DNA from: Pseudarthrobacter sp. BIM B-2242 | GTDB lineage: Bacteria; Actinomycetota; Actinomycetes; Actinomycetales; Micrococcaceae | Reading direction: 5' to 3' | Length of the DNA stretch: 64,000 nt | Assembly: GCF_014764445.1 (NCBI RefSeq) | Contig: NZ_CP061721.1 | Span: 1,364,001 to 1,428,000, forward strand | Shown: positions 18,148-26,644 of the stretch, in pieces | Numbering within the stretch: position 1 is the stretch's first letter | Layout: each line of letters starts with the position of its first letter | Notes under the pieces: model-generated | What the model saw: only the letters and a program-made list of their open reading frames with translations | Told to the model about the DNA's origin: nothing | Database searches by the model: none | Made by a program: the position numbers and the translations under genes

Positions 18148-19344
18148 GTGACAACGCCCTCTGACCAGCGCCCCCTGACCATCTTGATCGCCGCGGATAC
18201 GTATCCGCCCCACATCAACGGGGCGGCGCAGTTCAGCTACCGTCTGGCGAAGGGCATGACCGGCCGCGGCCACAACGTGAATGTCCTGGCTTGCCGTGCG
18301 GACAACGGAGCCAGCTTCACTGAGTTCCGCACCGAGGCAACAGTGCACCGCCTCCGCTCGCATGGCGTGTTCACCCACGAATACTTCCGCATCTGTTTGC
18401 CCTGGGAAATCAAGAAGGAGATCAGCCTCCTGTTTGACCGGGTCAAGCCTGACGTGGTCCACATCCAAAGCCACTACATGATTGGCGAACACGTCCTGTA
18501 TGAGGCTGTGAAGCGGGGCATCAGGATCGTGGCCACCAACCACTTCATGCCGGAAAACCTCAACCCGTTCCTGCCTTTCCCGCAGTGGTTCAAGGACATC
18601 ATCGGCAAGATCTCCTGGAAGGACATGGGGAAGGTCATGGGCCAGGCGGATGTGGTCACCACGCCCACGCCGCTGGCCGCGAAAGCCATGCACCAGCACG
18701 CCTTCCTCCGCAAGGTCCTGCCCCTCTCCAACGGCATCGACTCGGCCGCTTATGAGTTGCAGCCCGGCGAGGTCATCGAACCGCATGCGAACCCGACCGT
18801 GGTGTTTGTGGGCAGGCTGGCTGAGGAAAAGCACATCGACGTCCTCATTAACGCGGTGGCCAAAACTCCTGCCGAGTTGAATGTTCACTTGGAGATCGTC
18901 GGCGGCGGCGAAGTCCGTCAATCCCTCGAAGCGCTAGCCAAACGGCTTGGGCTCGAGGACCGGGTGCGGTTCCTTGGACTGGCCAGTGATGAACAACTCC
19001 GGGAGACCTACATCAAGGCGGACCTGTTCTGCATGCCCGGCACTGCCGAACTGCAGTCCCTGGTCACCCTGGAAGCCATGTCGGCCTCCACGCCGGTCCT
19101 GCTCGCGGACGCCATGGCGCTGCCGCACCTCGTGCGCGACGGCGAGAACGGCTACCTTTTCACCCCTAACGACAGCGACGACCTCGCAGCCAAGATCACC
19201 CGGATCCTGCAGTTGCCCGCGTCGGAGCGCGCAGCGATGGGCCAGGCCAGCCGGCGCATGGTGGAACCGCACAGCATCCAAGGCACTTTGCAGACCTTCG
19301 AGGACCTCTACCGCGGCGCCAGCTTCGAAGACAAAGTGGTCTAA
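18148..19344 (+). CDS. Group 4 glycosyltransferase
   Basis: This 398-residue protein has the GT-B layout of GT4 enzymes: YPPHINGAAQFSYRLAKGM near the N-terminus (nucleotide-proximal loop), the acceptor domain with VVHIQSHYMIGE, and the donor domain FVGRLAEEKHIDVLINA followed by EAMSASTPVLLADAMALPHLVRDGENGYLF, where the E-x7-E-type pattern binds the sugar nucleotide. It resembles mannosyl- or diacylglycerol glucosyl-type transferases of actinobacteria, working at the inner face of the membrane. GTG 18148 follows AGGAGC. It stands alone, with a 176-bp upstream region in which ACCAACAAG occurs twice. Confidence 0.88.
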   Translation: MTTPSDQRPLTILIAADTYPPHINGAAQFSYRLAKGMTGRGHNVNVLACRADNGASFTEFRTEATVHRLRSHGVFTHEYFRICLPWEIKKEISLLFDRVKPDVVHIQSHYMIGEHVLYEAVKRGIRIVATNHFMPENLNPFLPFPQWFKDIIGKISWKDMGKVMGQADVVTTPTPLAAKAMHQHAFLRKVLPLSNGIDSAAYELQPGEVIEPHANPTVVFVGRLAEEKHIDVLINAVAKTPAELNVHLEIVGGGEVRQSLEALAKRLGLEDRVRFLGLASDEQLRETYIKADLFCMPGTAELQSLVTLEAMSASTPVLLADAMALPHLVRDGENGYLFTPNDSDDLAAKITRILQLPASERAAMGQASRRMVEPHSIQGTLQTFEDLYRGASFEDKVV

Positions 19345-19426
19345 GGGCGGGCAAATCGGTGGCCAGGCGGCCGTCGACCTGGCGTGCCAGGCAGCAGCGG
19401 TGGTCAGATGCGGCGTCCCCGTTTGC

Positions 19427-19432
19427 TAGAGT
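19427..19432 (+). promoter_or_regulatory. -10-like box for the CAT tRNA
   Basis: TAGAGT, about 53 nt before the tRNA, in GTTTGCTAGAGTG. Its sequence resembles the TTTGCTAGG context of the tRNA-Asn promoters. Confidence 0.4.
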
Positions 19433-19485
19433 GTTTTTGCCCTGCTGAATCCGAAGTCCTTCCGGATCCGTTCAGTCATGGGCAT

Positions 19486-19559
19486 GGGGCTATAGCTCAG
19501 CTGGTTAGAGCGCGGGACTCATAATCCTAAGGTCCTCGGTTCAAGTCCGAGTAGCCCTA
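19486..19559 (+). tRNA. tRNA with CAT anticodon, probably elongator Met
   Basis: The 74 nt fold as acceptor GGGGCTA/TAGCCCT (first pair G-T), D-stem GCTC/GAGC, anticodon loop CTCATAA (CAT at 34-36), variable AGGTC, T-stem CTCGG/CCGAG and discriminator A. The outer anticodon-stem pair is a C-A mismatch and the next is G-T, which is odd. A CAT anticodon can belong to initiator Met, elongator Met or Ile2 (lysidine-modified); the initiator is unlikely because the three G-C pairs above the loop are missing. Met is favoured over Ile2 without certainty. Confidence 0.85.
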
Positions 19560-19576
19560 CGAACGTTAATAGGCAT

Positions 19577-19594
19577 GCCGGGTCAGATCCCGGC
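19577..19594. terminator. Hairpin between tRNA and helicase gene
   Basis: GCCGGG and CCCGGC form a 6-bp stem with a 6-nt loop in the 37-bp gap between the tRNA 3' end and the stop codon of the convergent helicase gene. No T tract is seen, so termination is possible but weak. Confidence 0.4.
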
Positions 19595-19596
19595 AG

Positions 19597-22371
19597 TCAG
19601 ATGTCCACCGCCGTAAGCCTGTTACGGATGAGCGGTTCTTCCCCGCTCCCGGTGGTAGGCAGCCGCAGGAGCGGAATACTGTGCGCGCTGCAGATCGCAT
19701 CCTTCAGGCCGTCCCGGACTTTTTGCAGGGGGTCAGCTTCGTGGAAGGCGAAGCCGTCCACTTCCACCGCGAGGATGGGCATGTTGGTAATCCGGTTGTA
19801 GATGACGAAATCCATTGTGGCGCGGTTCCTCACATAGTCCGCCTGCCGGGGCGTAAGCCGGGACAGGTCCGGGAGCAGATTGCGCAGGACCACCTGTTGG
19901 GCAACGGCCAGATGCGTGTGGGCGTCCTCGGCAAGAATGTCCAGGAGCAAGGTCCACACGATGTTCTCTGAAGCGAACTTGGACGTGGTGTGAAGGCGGG
20001 CAGCCAAGGGCCCCAGCACCGCTGAGTACTCCTTGTACAGGAGATCGAACACGGAGAGGACTGAGCTGTCGAACACGCCGTGTTCGGGGTCTTGGTACTG
20101 AATGAATCGGATCAGGTCGCGGAGATGGCGGCTGGCCGGCAGCATGTCGTAATTCGTCACCAGGACAAACCTTTTGACCGCGCGGGAAACCGCCACATTG
20201 ACCAGGTGCGGGTTGTCCACGAACTGAACCCCGAAACGTCCGTTCCTGGTCTCGTCCAGGACTGTGCTCATGATGATGACGTCCTTGGCGCGGCCCTGGA
20301 ATTTGTGGACTGTGTCAGCCTGGATGGTATTGACGATGGCTGCTGCCACTTTGTCCACCTGCAGCCGGTACGGGGTCACCACGCCGATGTCTTCGGGGTC
20401 CGTGTCCGAACAGAATTTCCGCAGCACCTCCTCGGCAATGACATCCGCTTCCCGCTGATTGGTGCGGCCACCGGCATGTTGCCTCATGTGGTTTCCCTGG
20501 GCGGTCCGTACCACTACCAGCGGCCTATTGCCCGGATCGCTGGTGGTGAAGGGGATCAGCTGGCCGCCGTAGAACTTCTTGTTGCAAAAGTCGATGATGG
20601 CAGGGTCGCAGCGGTAGTGCTCCCGAAGCATGGTCCGGGGGAGGCCGGTGCCGAATCGTTCGATGATCGAGGACAGAATGCTGTGCCGTTCATAGTCATA
20701 ACTGGCCGCCGGTGACGGCCGGGCACGCTGGGCTGCATCCGGCTTGGGAATGTGGGGGAGTTGCTGCAGGTCGCCCACCACAATGAGGTTCCGAGCGCGG
20801 GAAAGCGCAGAGCCGGCAACCAGCAGGTCCACTTGTGACGCTTCATCAATGATCAGGTAGTCCAGCAGGAAGCCGTCAGGGATGCTGCCGGGCAGGGAGT
20901 GGCAGGTGCTGAGTATGACCGGGTAGTCATGGGCAAAAGCGCTGAAGTGCCGGCGGTAGCTCCCCACCGAATAACTTTGTGACCCTCCCGTGGCGTAACG
21001 CTCATGCAGGCTGGCATCCAGCGCCTGCCTCGACAGCCGCCGCAGATCGCCGTCGAGCCCGGGAGCGTGGTTCTGGTCGCTTTGCCTTTCCAGCTGCAGG
21101 ACCTGCTGTTCGAGTTCCGCAATCCGCTTGTCGTAAAAGGCGGCCTGGAGGCGGAGTACCACGTCCGTGTCATAGGGATCGATGTGTTTGGTTGGACCGT
21201 ACCGGAATCGCCCCCTCACGCGGCGAAAAAGTCTCTGGAACGGACTTTCATTGGCCGGAACGGACGCTGTCTCGGCCAGGAATTCGAGGATACGGACTGA
21301 CGGCCGCTGCAGGATGGCCAAGGCTGGCAGTGGTGGCAGATCGTGGCTGCCGATGTGCTGGCCGAAGTGACGCCGCTCCAGTTTGAAGGCAGCCAGCTCC
21401 TGCCGACGCGTGGCCAGCTCCCTGGCCGTGGTCTGCGCGTGCTGGACTCGCTCGTCGAGGTCTGAAATCTGTCCTGCGGCAGGCCGCGGTACAGGTGTCC
21501 TGCCGGCCTTGCGTTGCACCTCTGTGTTGCCGGGGTGGTCGCCGGTGAAAAAATTGACTTTGACTTCGTTGTTCCCCAAGTCTGCTGCGACGTGGCCGAG
21601 CCCTTCGGCTGTGAGTTTGTCGCGGACGTTCCTCACCGCAGCGTTGTTGGAGGATACAACGCCCACTGTTTTTCCTGGAGTGCGGATGATGTTGGCCACC
21701 AGGGTGAGTATTGTTTCCGTCTTGCCCGTTCCCGGGGGCCCATCGATCACTGATATACGGTGGGTGAGGCCTTTTCTGAGGGCTTCACGCTGGCTGAGGT
21801 TTGTAGAGAACGGGAAGATGAGCTCGCCAGGATCAGCCGAGGCATCAGGAGCCGCTCCGCGAAGATACAGATCCAGGACGCTTCCCTGCGGAACCGTCCT
21901 GAACTTTTCATAGAGCGGACGCAAAGGATCCTTCGTTTCCAGGTGGGAAACGACGTCGTGCCAGTAGTTGAGGACGTCATAAGCTGCGGGTGGAAGCTCA
22001 GCGGCCGGAACTATGGCGAACTCGTCCTGCACGCACATTTGATGTGTCTCGTGCCCGCCGTTTAGTGAAAAGACCCGCCACCAGGTTTGGCCGGGACCAT
22101 CGAAGCGCCAGACTTCCGTCACTCCCTGCACGAACTGGCCCCGCACGCTGACACAGTCCCTATCGCCGAGGCGTTGCCTTTCGGGATTGCTGAGAACCAG
22201 AATTTTCCGGGTGGAGTACCGGTACTTTTTCGGACTTCCCTTGGCCGGCTGGAACGTGAGGTAGGTGTAATCTGCGCCGGCAACGCATTCCACGACGTCG
22301 GAGGTCCTGTCGTCAAAACCAGACTCATCCGGGCGACGGATAAGGATGGCCTCGCGGCGTGGGTCAGTCAT
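19597..22371 (-). CDS. UPF1-like superfamily 1 helicase with C-terminal PD-(D/E)XK-like (DUF2726-type) domain
   Basis: From ATG 22371 (GGGGGA, good spacing) the protein has 924 residues. An N-terminal domain of about 190 residues is followed by a Q-motif-like NLSQREAL, Walker A GPPGTGKT (about 211-218), a long inserted coiled-coil-like region (about 290-450), Walker B IIDEAS (about 508-512), motif III GDLQQLPHIP, HYRC, VVTPYRLQ, the SF1 motif VHKFQGR and the arginine-finger-like NVAVSRA (about 725-731). The last 120 residues contain MDFVIYN...AVEVDGFAFH and RDGLKDAI, the pattern of a DUF2726 restriction-endonuclease-like fold. Such helicase-nuclease proteins are typical accessory or anti-phage genes. 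It stands alone, against a tRNA 3' end. Confidence 0.85.
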   Translation of the reverse strand: MTDPRREAILIRRPDESGFDDRTSDVVECVAGADYTYLTFQPAKGSPKKYRYSTRKILVLSNPERQRLGDRDCVSVRGQFVQGVTEVWRFDGPGQTWWRVFSLNGGHETHQMCVQDEFAIVPAAELPPAAYDVLNYWHDVVSHLETKDPLRPLYEKFRTVPQGSVLDLYLRGAAPDASADPGELIFPFSTNLSQREALRKGLTHRISVIDGPPGTGKTETILTLVANIIRTPGKTVGVVSSNNAAVRNVRDKLTAEGLGHVAADLGNNEVKVNFFTGDHPGNTEVQRKAGRTPVPRPAAGQISDLDERVQHAQTTARELATRRQELAAFKLERRHFGQHIGSHDLPPLPALAILQRPSVRILEFLAETASVPANESPFQRLFRRVRGRFRYGPTKHIDPYDTDVVLRLQAAFYDKRIAELEQQVLQLERQSDQNHAPGLDGDLRRLSRQALDASLHERYATGGSQSYSVGSYRRHFSAFAHDYPVILSTCHSLPGSIPDGFLLDYLIIDEASQVDLLVAGSALSRARNLIVVGDLQQLPHIPKPDAAQRARPSPAASYDYERHSILSSIIERFGTGLPRTMLREHYRCDPAIIDFCNKKFYGGQLIPFTTSDPGNRPLVVVRTAQGNHMRQHAGGRTNQREADVIAEEVLRKFCSDTDPEDIGVVTPYRLQVDKVAAAIVNTIQADTVHKFQGRAKDVIIMSTVLDETRNGRFGVQFVDNPHLVNVAVSRAVKRFVLVTNYDMLPASRHLRDLIRFIQYQDPEHGVFDSSVLSVFDLLYKEYSAVLGPLAARLHTTSKFASENIVWTLLLDILAEDAHTHLAVAQQVVLRNLLPDLSRLTPRQADYVRNRATMDFVIYNRITNMPILAVEVDGFAFHEADPLQKVRDGLKDAICSAHSIPLLRLPTTGSGEEPLIRNRLTAVDI

Positions 22372-22485
22372 GTCCATTCCCCCAAGCAAATGATCCCAGC
22401 GTCCTTGCAATCCTGACCTTACCCAAGTTAGGTCTCAGGCCTCCTGCCGCATCCACCCACCGTTGCGGGGAAGAGGTCCTTGCGG

Positions 22486-22507
22486 TAAGTTACTCACCAG
22501 TAACTTA
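22486..22507. promoter_or_regulatory. Perfect 9-bp inverted repeat, probable TetR-type operator
   Basis: TAAGTTACT and AGTAACTTA flank a CACC spacer. The inner AGTTAC arms and the 4-nt spacer match the site at 1500-1517. It lies 66 bp upstream of the acyl-CoA dehydrogenase ATG at 22573 and so is well placed to control that gene. Regulation by a fatty-acid or keto-acid responsive TetR protein is inferred. Confidence 0.65.
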
Positions 22508-22572
22508 CTGAACTCCGGGGTTCGTGATCCTCGGAGTTCTGTTCGCCAGAACTGATCCCGAGCGAGGAAACC

Positions 22573-23763
22573 ATGGCCAAGAAATCCATTGACATCAACG
22601 ATCTTCCATATGCCGACGGTGACTTCTTTGCCTTCGAGCAATTGCTTACGGGCAAGGAGCAGGACCGCCTGGCCGAAATCCGCGGCTTCCTTTCCCGCGA
22701 AGTCCGGCCCATCGCCGTCGACTGCTGGAACCGCGGCGAATTCCCCATGGACCTCATCCCCAAGCTGGCTGAAATCGACCTTGTCAGTCCGGTGCGGCGC
22801 CAGGGCTATTCGAATCTGTTTGCCGGCCTCGTCCACGCCGAGGCCACGCGTGCGGACACTTCCATCGCCACCTTCCTTGGCGTCCACGACGGACTCTTCA
22901 CCGGATCCATCGAGGCCCTGGCCTCCCAGGAACAGCAGGACGCCTGGCTCCCGGACATCTATTCATTGAAGAAGATCGGTGCGTTCGGCCTCACTGAACC
23001 CCTGGGCGGCTCCGACGTGGCAGGCGGCACCCGCACCACGGCGCAGCGCGACGGCGACACCTGGATCCTCAACGGCGCCAAACGGTGGATTGGCAACGCC
23101 ACCTTCTCCGACTGGGTGGTCGTCTACGCCCGCGACCTTGCCGACAATCAGGTCAAGGGCTTCCTGGTTGATACAACGCTGCCCGGCTTCAGTGCCTCCA
23201 AGATTGAAAACAAGATCTCACTCCGTACCGTCCAGAACGCCGACATCGCGCTGGACAACGTTGTGGTCCCCGACTTCTTCAAACTTGCCGGCGCCAACAG
23301 CTTCCGCGACACCAACAAGGTCCTCAAGGTCACCCGGCTGGCCGTGGCCTGGCAGGCAGTGGGGCAGCAGCTCGCCGCGTTCGATGTTGCCCGCCGCTAC
23401 GCCGTGGAACGCCACCAGTTCGGCCGCCCCCTGGCCTCCTTCCAGCTGGTCCAGAGCCAGCTGGTGCAGATCCTGGGCAACGCCGTCAGCTCGATGGGCA
23501 TGATGGTCAGGCTTTCCCAGTTGGAGGACGCCGGCCAGGCCAAGGATGAGCAGTCTGCCCTGGCCAAGGCATTCACCACCGCCCGGATGCGGGAAAGCGT
23601 GGCGATCGGCCGCAGCCTCCTGGGCGGCAACGGGATCGTGACCGACTTCGAAATGGCCAAGATCTTCGCCGATGCGGAAGCCATCTACTCGTACGAAGGA
23701 ACCCACGAGATCAACACGCTGGTGACCGGCCGCGCCATCACCGGAATCTCAGCCATCGTCTAG
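22573..23763 (+). CDS. Acyl-CoA dehydrogenase (glutaryl-CoA dehydrogenase/ACX4-like)
   Basis: This 396-residue flavoprotein has FGLTEPLGGSDVAGGTRTTA (FAD/substrate region), a KRWIGNATFSDWVVV middle domain, the R-H-QFGRPLASFQLVQ segment of the C-terminal helical domain, and YSYEGTHEIN, which places the catalytic Glu at about 375. The whole-chain character (FAFEQLLT, FPMDLIPKLAEIDLVSP) is like the GCDH/ACX4 branch. It should oxidise an acyl-CoA, passing electrons to ETF. It is monocistronic, behind a perfect inverted-repeat operator, and its stop codon shares CTAG with the convergent LytM gene. Confidence 0.88.
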   Translation: MAKKSIDINDLPYADGDFFAFEQLLTGKEQDRLAEIRGFLSREVRPIAVDCWNRGEFPMDLIPKLAEIDLVSPVRRQGYSNLFAGLVHAEATRADTSIATFLGVHDGLFTGSIEALASQEQQDAWLPDIYSLKKIGAFGLTEPLGGSDVAGGTRTTAQRDGDTWILNGAKRWIGNATFSDWVVVYARDLADNQVKGFLVDTTLPGFSASKIENKISLRTVQNADIALDNVVVPDFFKLAGANSFRDTNKVLKVTRLAVAWQAVGQQLAAFDVARRYAVERHQFGRPLASFQLVQSQLVQILGNAVSSMGMMVRLSQLEDAGQAKDEQSALAKAFTTARMRESVAIGRSLLGGNGIVTDFEMAKIFADAEAIYSYEGTHEINTLVTGRAITGISAIV

Positions 23764-24269
23764 GGCAGCCGGAGCGGAACCGCTGCGGTGACCGGCAGGA
23801 GGATCGACGGCCGGAGGTCGATGACGAATTCCAGTGGATTGACGTAGTCATCGCCACGCCTGACCCCCCAGTGGACGCAGTGCAGCGCGCCGCAGTGACC
23901 CGGCATAAGCGTTCCGATGACCTCGCCCTTCGCTACGGCGGTTCCGGCCGTTAGGGTGCTCTCCACGGGCTCAAAGCTGCTGCGCAGCCCGCCGCCGTGA
24001 TCGATGGTGATCACGGGACGGTCAACCACCACGCCGACGAAACTCACAGTGCCGGACGCAGGCGAGGTGACCGGGACGCCGTCGTGCGCTGCGCCAAGGT
24101 CCACGCCGCGATGCCCGCTCATCCACGGCTTGTCCGGCGGGTCGAAGGTCCGCACCACTGCAGGCCTGGGCGTGAGCGGCCAGTCCCAGTCCGGGCGCGG
24201 AGCCGATGCCTGGGGAACCGTGACTGCCTGGAGCAGCAGGACGGCGGCAAGCACAAGATTAGCTGTCAT
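23760..24269 (-). CDS. Secreted M23 (LytM-type) zinc metallopeptidase
   Basis: From ATG 24269 the protein has 169 residues: an N-terminal signal-like helix (MTANLVLAAVLLLQAV), a mature region from about 25 and a LytM core with HRGVDLG (HxxxD) and HCVHWG (HxH), the four zinc ligands of M23 peptidases that cut peptidoglycan cross-bridges. It may be a cell-wall hydrolase, or an inactive regulator if divergent elsewhere, but the metal ligands are intact. It overlaps its convergent neighbour at the stop codons: both use the CTAG at 23760-23763. The upstream codons back to 24434 lie in promoter DNA and are not needed. Confidence 0.85.
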   Translation of the reverse strand: MTANLVLAAVLLLQAVTVPQASAPRPDWDWPLTPRPAVVRTFDPPDKPWMSGHRGVDLGAAHDGVPVTSPASGTVSFVGVVVDRPVITIDHGGGLRSSFEPVESTLTAGTAVAKGEVIGTLMPGHCGALHCVHWGVRRGDDYVNPLEFVIDLRPSILLPVTAAVPLRLP

Positions 24270-24670
24270 CCGCCCAGCATTCCGCTGCCGGCCGGCTACC
24301 GCGAGTGCCCGGTGCTGCCATGTGGAAAACGGCGGCCGGACGGGCGGAGGCTGTCCTGGGAATATCGGCGCCTGTAGTACACTTGGTGGAGCAGTTTGCT
24401 GTGCCCTCAACGCGTTTGCGTCGGCACGCCTCATTCAGGAATGCGGGGGAGCAGCAACTGACTACGCGCATCCAGACCTCCAATTCTAGAGCCCCGGCTT
24501 AGTTGAGGAGGATTGCGCCTCTTACGGTCAGGACCCCGGTCCTGATGAGAGTCGCAAGGGATGCCAGGAGCACGGCCCGCCCTGGGCCACGCTAATCAAC
24601 CGTCAACTATTGGCAGGGTAAGAGGGCCGCGAGGCTTTCTCATGAATGACCTGCCGGAAGGAGCGCCGGC
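24270..24670 (+). promoter_or_regulatory. rpsB upstream region: promoter and long untranslated leader
   Basis: This 400-bp gene-free stretch separates the LytM gene from rpsB. A -10-like TACACT (24378-24383) would give a leader of roughly 280 nt. Within it TCAGGACC (24528-24535) pairs with GGTCCTGA (24538-24545), an 8-bp hairpin, and GAGG...CCTC flanks it upstream. Leaders of ribosomal-protein operons are often autoregulated by the encoded protein, here S2, but no known fold was recognised. The promoter assignment is weak because no clear -35 box is seen. Confidence 0.45.
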
Positions 24671-25552
24671 ATGCCCGTCGTAACTATGCGCCAGCTGCTT
24701 GACAGCGGCGTCCACTTTGGACACCAGACCCGCCGTTGGAACCCGAAGATGAAGCGCTTCATCTTCACGGAGCGCAACGGCATCTACATCATTGACCTTC
24801 AGCAGTCGCTGTCCTACATCGACCGCGCCTACGAGTTCGTGAAGGCCACCGTTGCACACGGCGGCACCGTTCTCTTCGTCGGCACCAAGAAGCAGGCCCA
24901 GGAAGCAATTGCTGAGCAGGCTACCCGCGTGGGCCAGCCCTACGTGAACCAGCGCTGGCTCGGCGGTATGCTGACCAACTTCCAGACCGTCTCCAAGCGC
25001 ATCCAGCGCATGAAGGAACTGGAAGAGATCGACTTCGACGACGTCGCCGGTTCCGCGTACACGAAGAAGGAACTGCTGCTCCTTCGCCGTGAACTGACCA
25101 AGCTGGAAACCAACCTCGGCGGTATCCGCAACCTGACCAAGGCACCTTCCGTGCTCTGGATCGTGGACACCAAGAAGGAACACCTCGCCGTTGACGAGGC
25201 CAAGAAGCTGAACATCCCGGTTGTGGCCATCCTGGACACCAACTGCGATCCTGACGAAGTCGACTTCCCGATCCCGGGCAACGATGACGCCATCCGCTCC
25301 GTAAACCTGCTGACCCGCGTTGTCGCCGACGCCGTTGCCGAGGGCCTCATCGCCCGCAACCAGCGTGCAACCGGCACCACCGAGGCTCCGGAAGAGCCGC
25401 TGGCTGAGTGGGAGCGCGAACTCCTCGAAGGCAGCAAGACCGAAGAGGCTGCTGCCGCTCCGGCTGCAGAGGAAGCTGCCGCTCCGGCTGCCGAGGAAGC
25501 CCCGGCTGCTCCGGCTGCTGAGGAAACGCCCGCCGCCGACGCGGACAAGTAA
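24671..25552 (+). CDS. rpsB: 30S ribosomal protein S2
   Basis: The N-terminal [27 protein letters not shown] and central [18 protein letters not shown] are S2 signatures. At 293 residues it is longer than the usual 240 because of an Ala/Glu/Pro-rich C-terminal tail of about 50 residues with repeats of APAAEEA, as seen in many actinobacterial S2 proteins. It sits on the 30S subunit between head and body. It starts the rpsB-tsf block; a 39-bp hairpin follows. Confidence 0.98.
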   Translation: MPVVTMRQLLDSGVHFGHQTRRWNPKMKRFIFTERNGIYIIDLQQSLSYIDRAYEFVKATVAHGGTVLFVGTKKQAQEAIAEQATRVGQPYVNQRWLGGMLTNFQTVSKRIQRMKELEEIDFDDVAGSAYTKKELLLLRRELTKLETNLGGIRNLTKAPSVLWIVDTKKEHLAVDEAKKLNIPVVAILDTNCDPDEVDFPIPGNDDAIRSVNLLTRVVADAVAEGLIARNQRATGTTEAPEEPLAEWERELLEGSKTEEAAAAPAAEEAAAPAAEEAPAAPAAEETPAADADK

Positions 25553-25601
25553 GACAAGTAAATCCCGGATTCTCCGGTGCTGCCCGCAGCGCCGGATCAC
25601 T

Positions 25602-25640
25602 GACAGGATGGCGGCTCACCCGGTGAGCCGCCATCCTGTC
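25602..25640. terminator. 39-bp near-perfect hairpin between rpsB and tsf
   Basis: GACAGGATGGCGGCTCACC (25602-25620) pairs fully with 25622-25640 around a single C, an unusually long 19-bp perfect stem with essentially no loop beyond the top few bases. There is no T tract. It may be a partial terminator, an RNase processing site or an attenuator that sets the rpsB:tsf ratio. Confidence 0.7.
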
Positions 25641-25681
25641 GGTCCGTACACCACATAAATTTTCTAGACAGAGGGGTTCAC

Positions 25682-26518
25682 ATGGCGAACTACACTGCCG
25701 CTGATATCAAGGCTCTCCGCGAGCGCACCGGCGCCGGCATGATGGATGTCAAGAAGGCACTCGACGAAGCCAACGGCGACGCCGAAAAGGCCATCGAGAT
25801 CATCCGCATCAAGGGCCTCAAGGGCGCTACGAAGCGCGAAGGCCGCTCCACCGCTGAAGGCCTCGTGGCCGCAAAGGTCAGCAACGGCGTTGGCGTCATG
25901 ATCGAGGTCAACTGCGAGACGGACTTCGTTGCCAAGGCTGACAAGTTCATCCAGCTGGCCGACAAGGTCCTGACGGTTGCTGTGGAGTCCGGCGCTGCCG
26001 ATCTCGACACCCTCCTCGCCACCACGGTTGACGGCAAGCCGCTGTCCGAGGTTGTCGTCGAAGAGGGCGCAATCCTGGGCGAAAAGGTTGTTGTCCGCAG
26101 GATCTCCCGCATCGAGGGCGGCACTGTCGACGCTTACCTGCACAAGACCTCCAAGGACCTCCCGGCCCAGGTCGGCGTCCTGTTCGCTGTCGACGGTGAA
26201 GGCGAAGCCGCTGCAACCGCCGCACACGACGTTGCAGTCCACATCGCCGCCATGTCGCCGAACTACCTGACCCGCGAAGACGTTCCGTCCGAGCTGGTCG
26301 AGTCCGAGCGTCGTATCGCCGAAGAGACCGCCAAGGCTGAGGGCAAGCCCGAGGCAGCACTCACCAAGATTGTGGAAGGCCGCGTTACGGGCTTCTACAA
26401 GGGCGAGGTCCTGGTAGACCAGGCATTCGCCAAGGATGCCAAGAAGTCCGTGGCGCAGGTTCTCGAAGAGGCCGGCGTCAAGGGCACGTCCTTCGCACGT
26501 TTCCGCGTCGGCTCCTAG
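25682..26518 (+). CDS. tsf: Elongation factor Ts
   Basis: The 278-residue protein begins MANYTAADIKALRERTGAGMMDVKKALDE, the conserved N-terminal domain that contacts EF-Tu, and has the TDFVAK segment (NCETDFVAKADKF) that inserts into EF-Tu to release GDP. Length is normal for the family. A terminator with a T tract follows at 26527, so tsf closes the transcription unit begun at rpsB. Confidence 0.98.
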   Translation: MANYTAADIKALRERTGAGMMDVKKALDEANGDAEKAIEIIRIKGLKGATKREGRSTAEGLVAAKVSNGVGVMIEVNCETDFVAKADKFIQLADKVLTVAVESGAADLDTLLATTVDGKPLSEVVVEEGAILGEKVVVRRISRIEGGTVDAYLHKTSKDLPAQVGVLFAVDGEGEAAATAAHDVAVHIAAMSPNYLTREDVPSELVESERRIAEETAKAEGKPEAALTKIVEGRVTGFYKGEVLVDQAFAKDAKKSVAQVLEEAGVKGTSFARFRVGS

Positions 26519-26526
26519 TCGAATCC

Positions 26527-26563
26527 GCAAAGGGGTGGCCACTTCGGTGGCCGCCCCTTTTGC
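26527..26563 (+). terminator. Intrinsic terminator after tsf
   Basis: GCAAAGGGG-TGGCCAC pairs with GTGGCC-GCCCCTTTTGC around a TTCG tetraloop, ending in a T run. It lies right after the tsf stop and separates it from pyrH. Confidence 0.85.
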
Positions 26564-26644
26564 ATGCACCCGGCAAGGGCCGGATGAGACCTTTGGCCGC
26601 CCAGCACGATAATCTTTTTCAGAGTCCACAACGGGAAGGCACCC

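Noticed and set aside
25432-25550. CRISPR or microsatellite-like repeat at the end of rpsB
   Set aside because: The repetition encodes the APAAEEA tail of S2 and is in frame; it is a protein-level repeat.
24971-25680. T-box or other known riboswitch near rpsB-tsf
   Set aside because: No T-box sequence or aptamer consensus could be recognised; only plain hairpins are seen.
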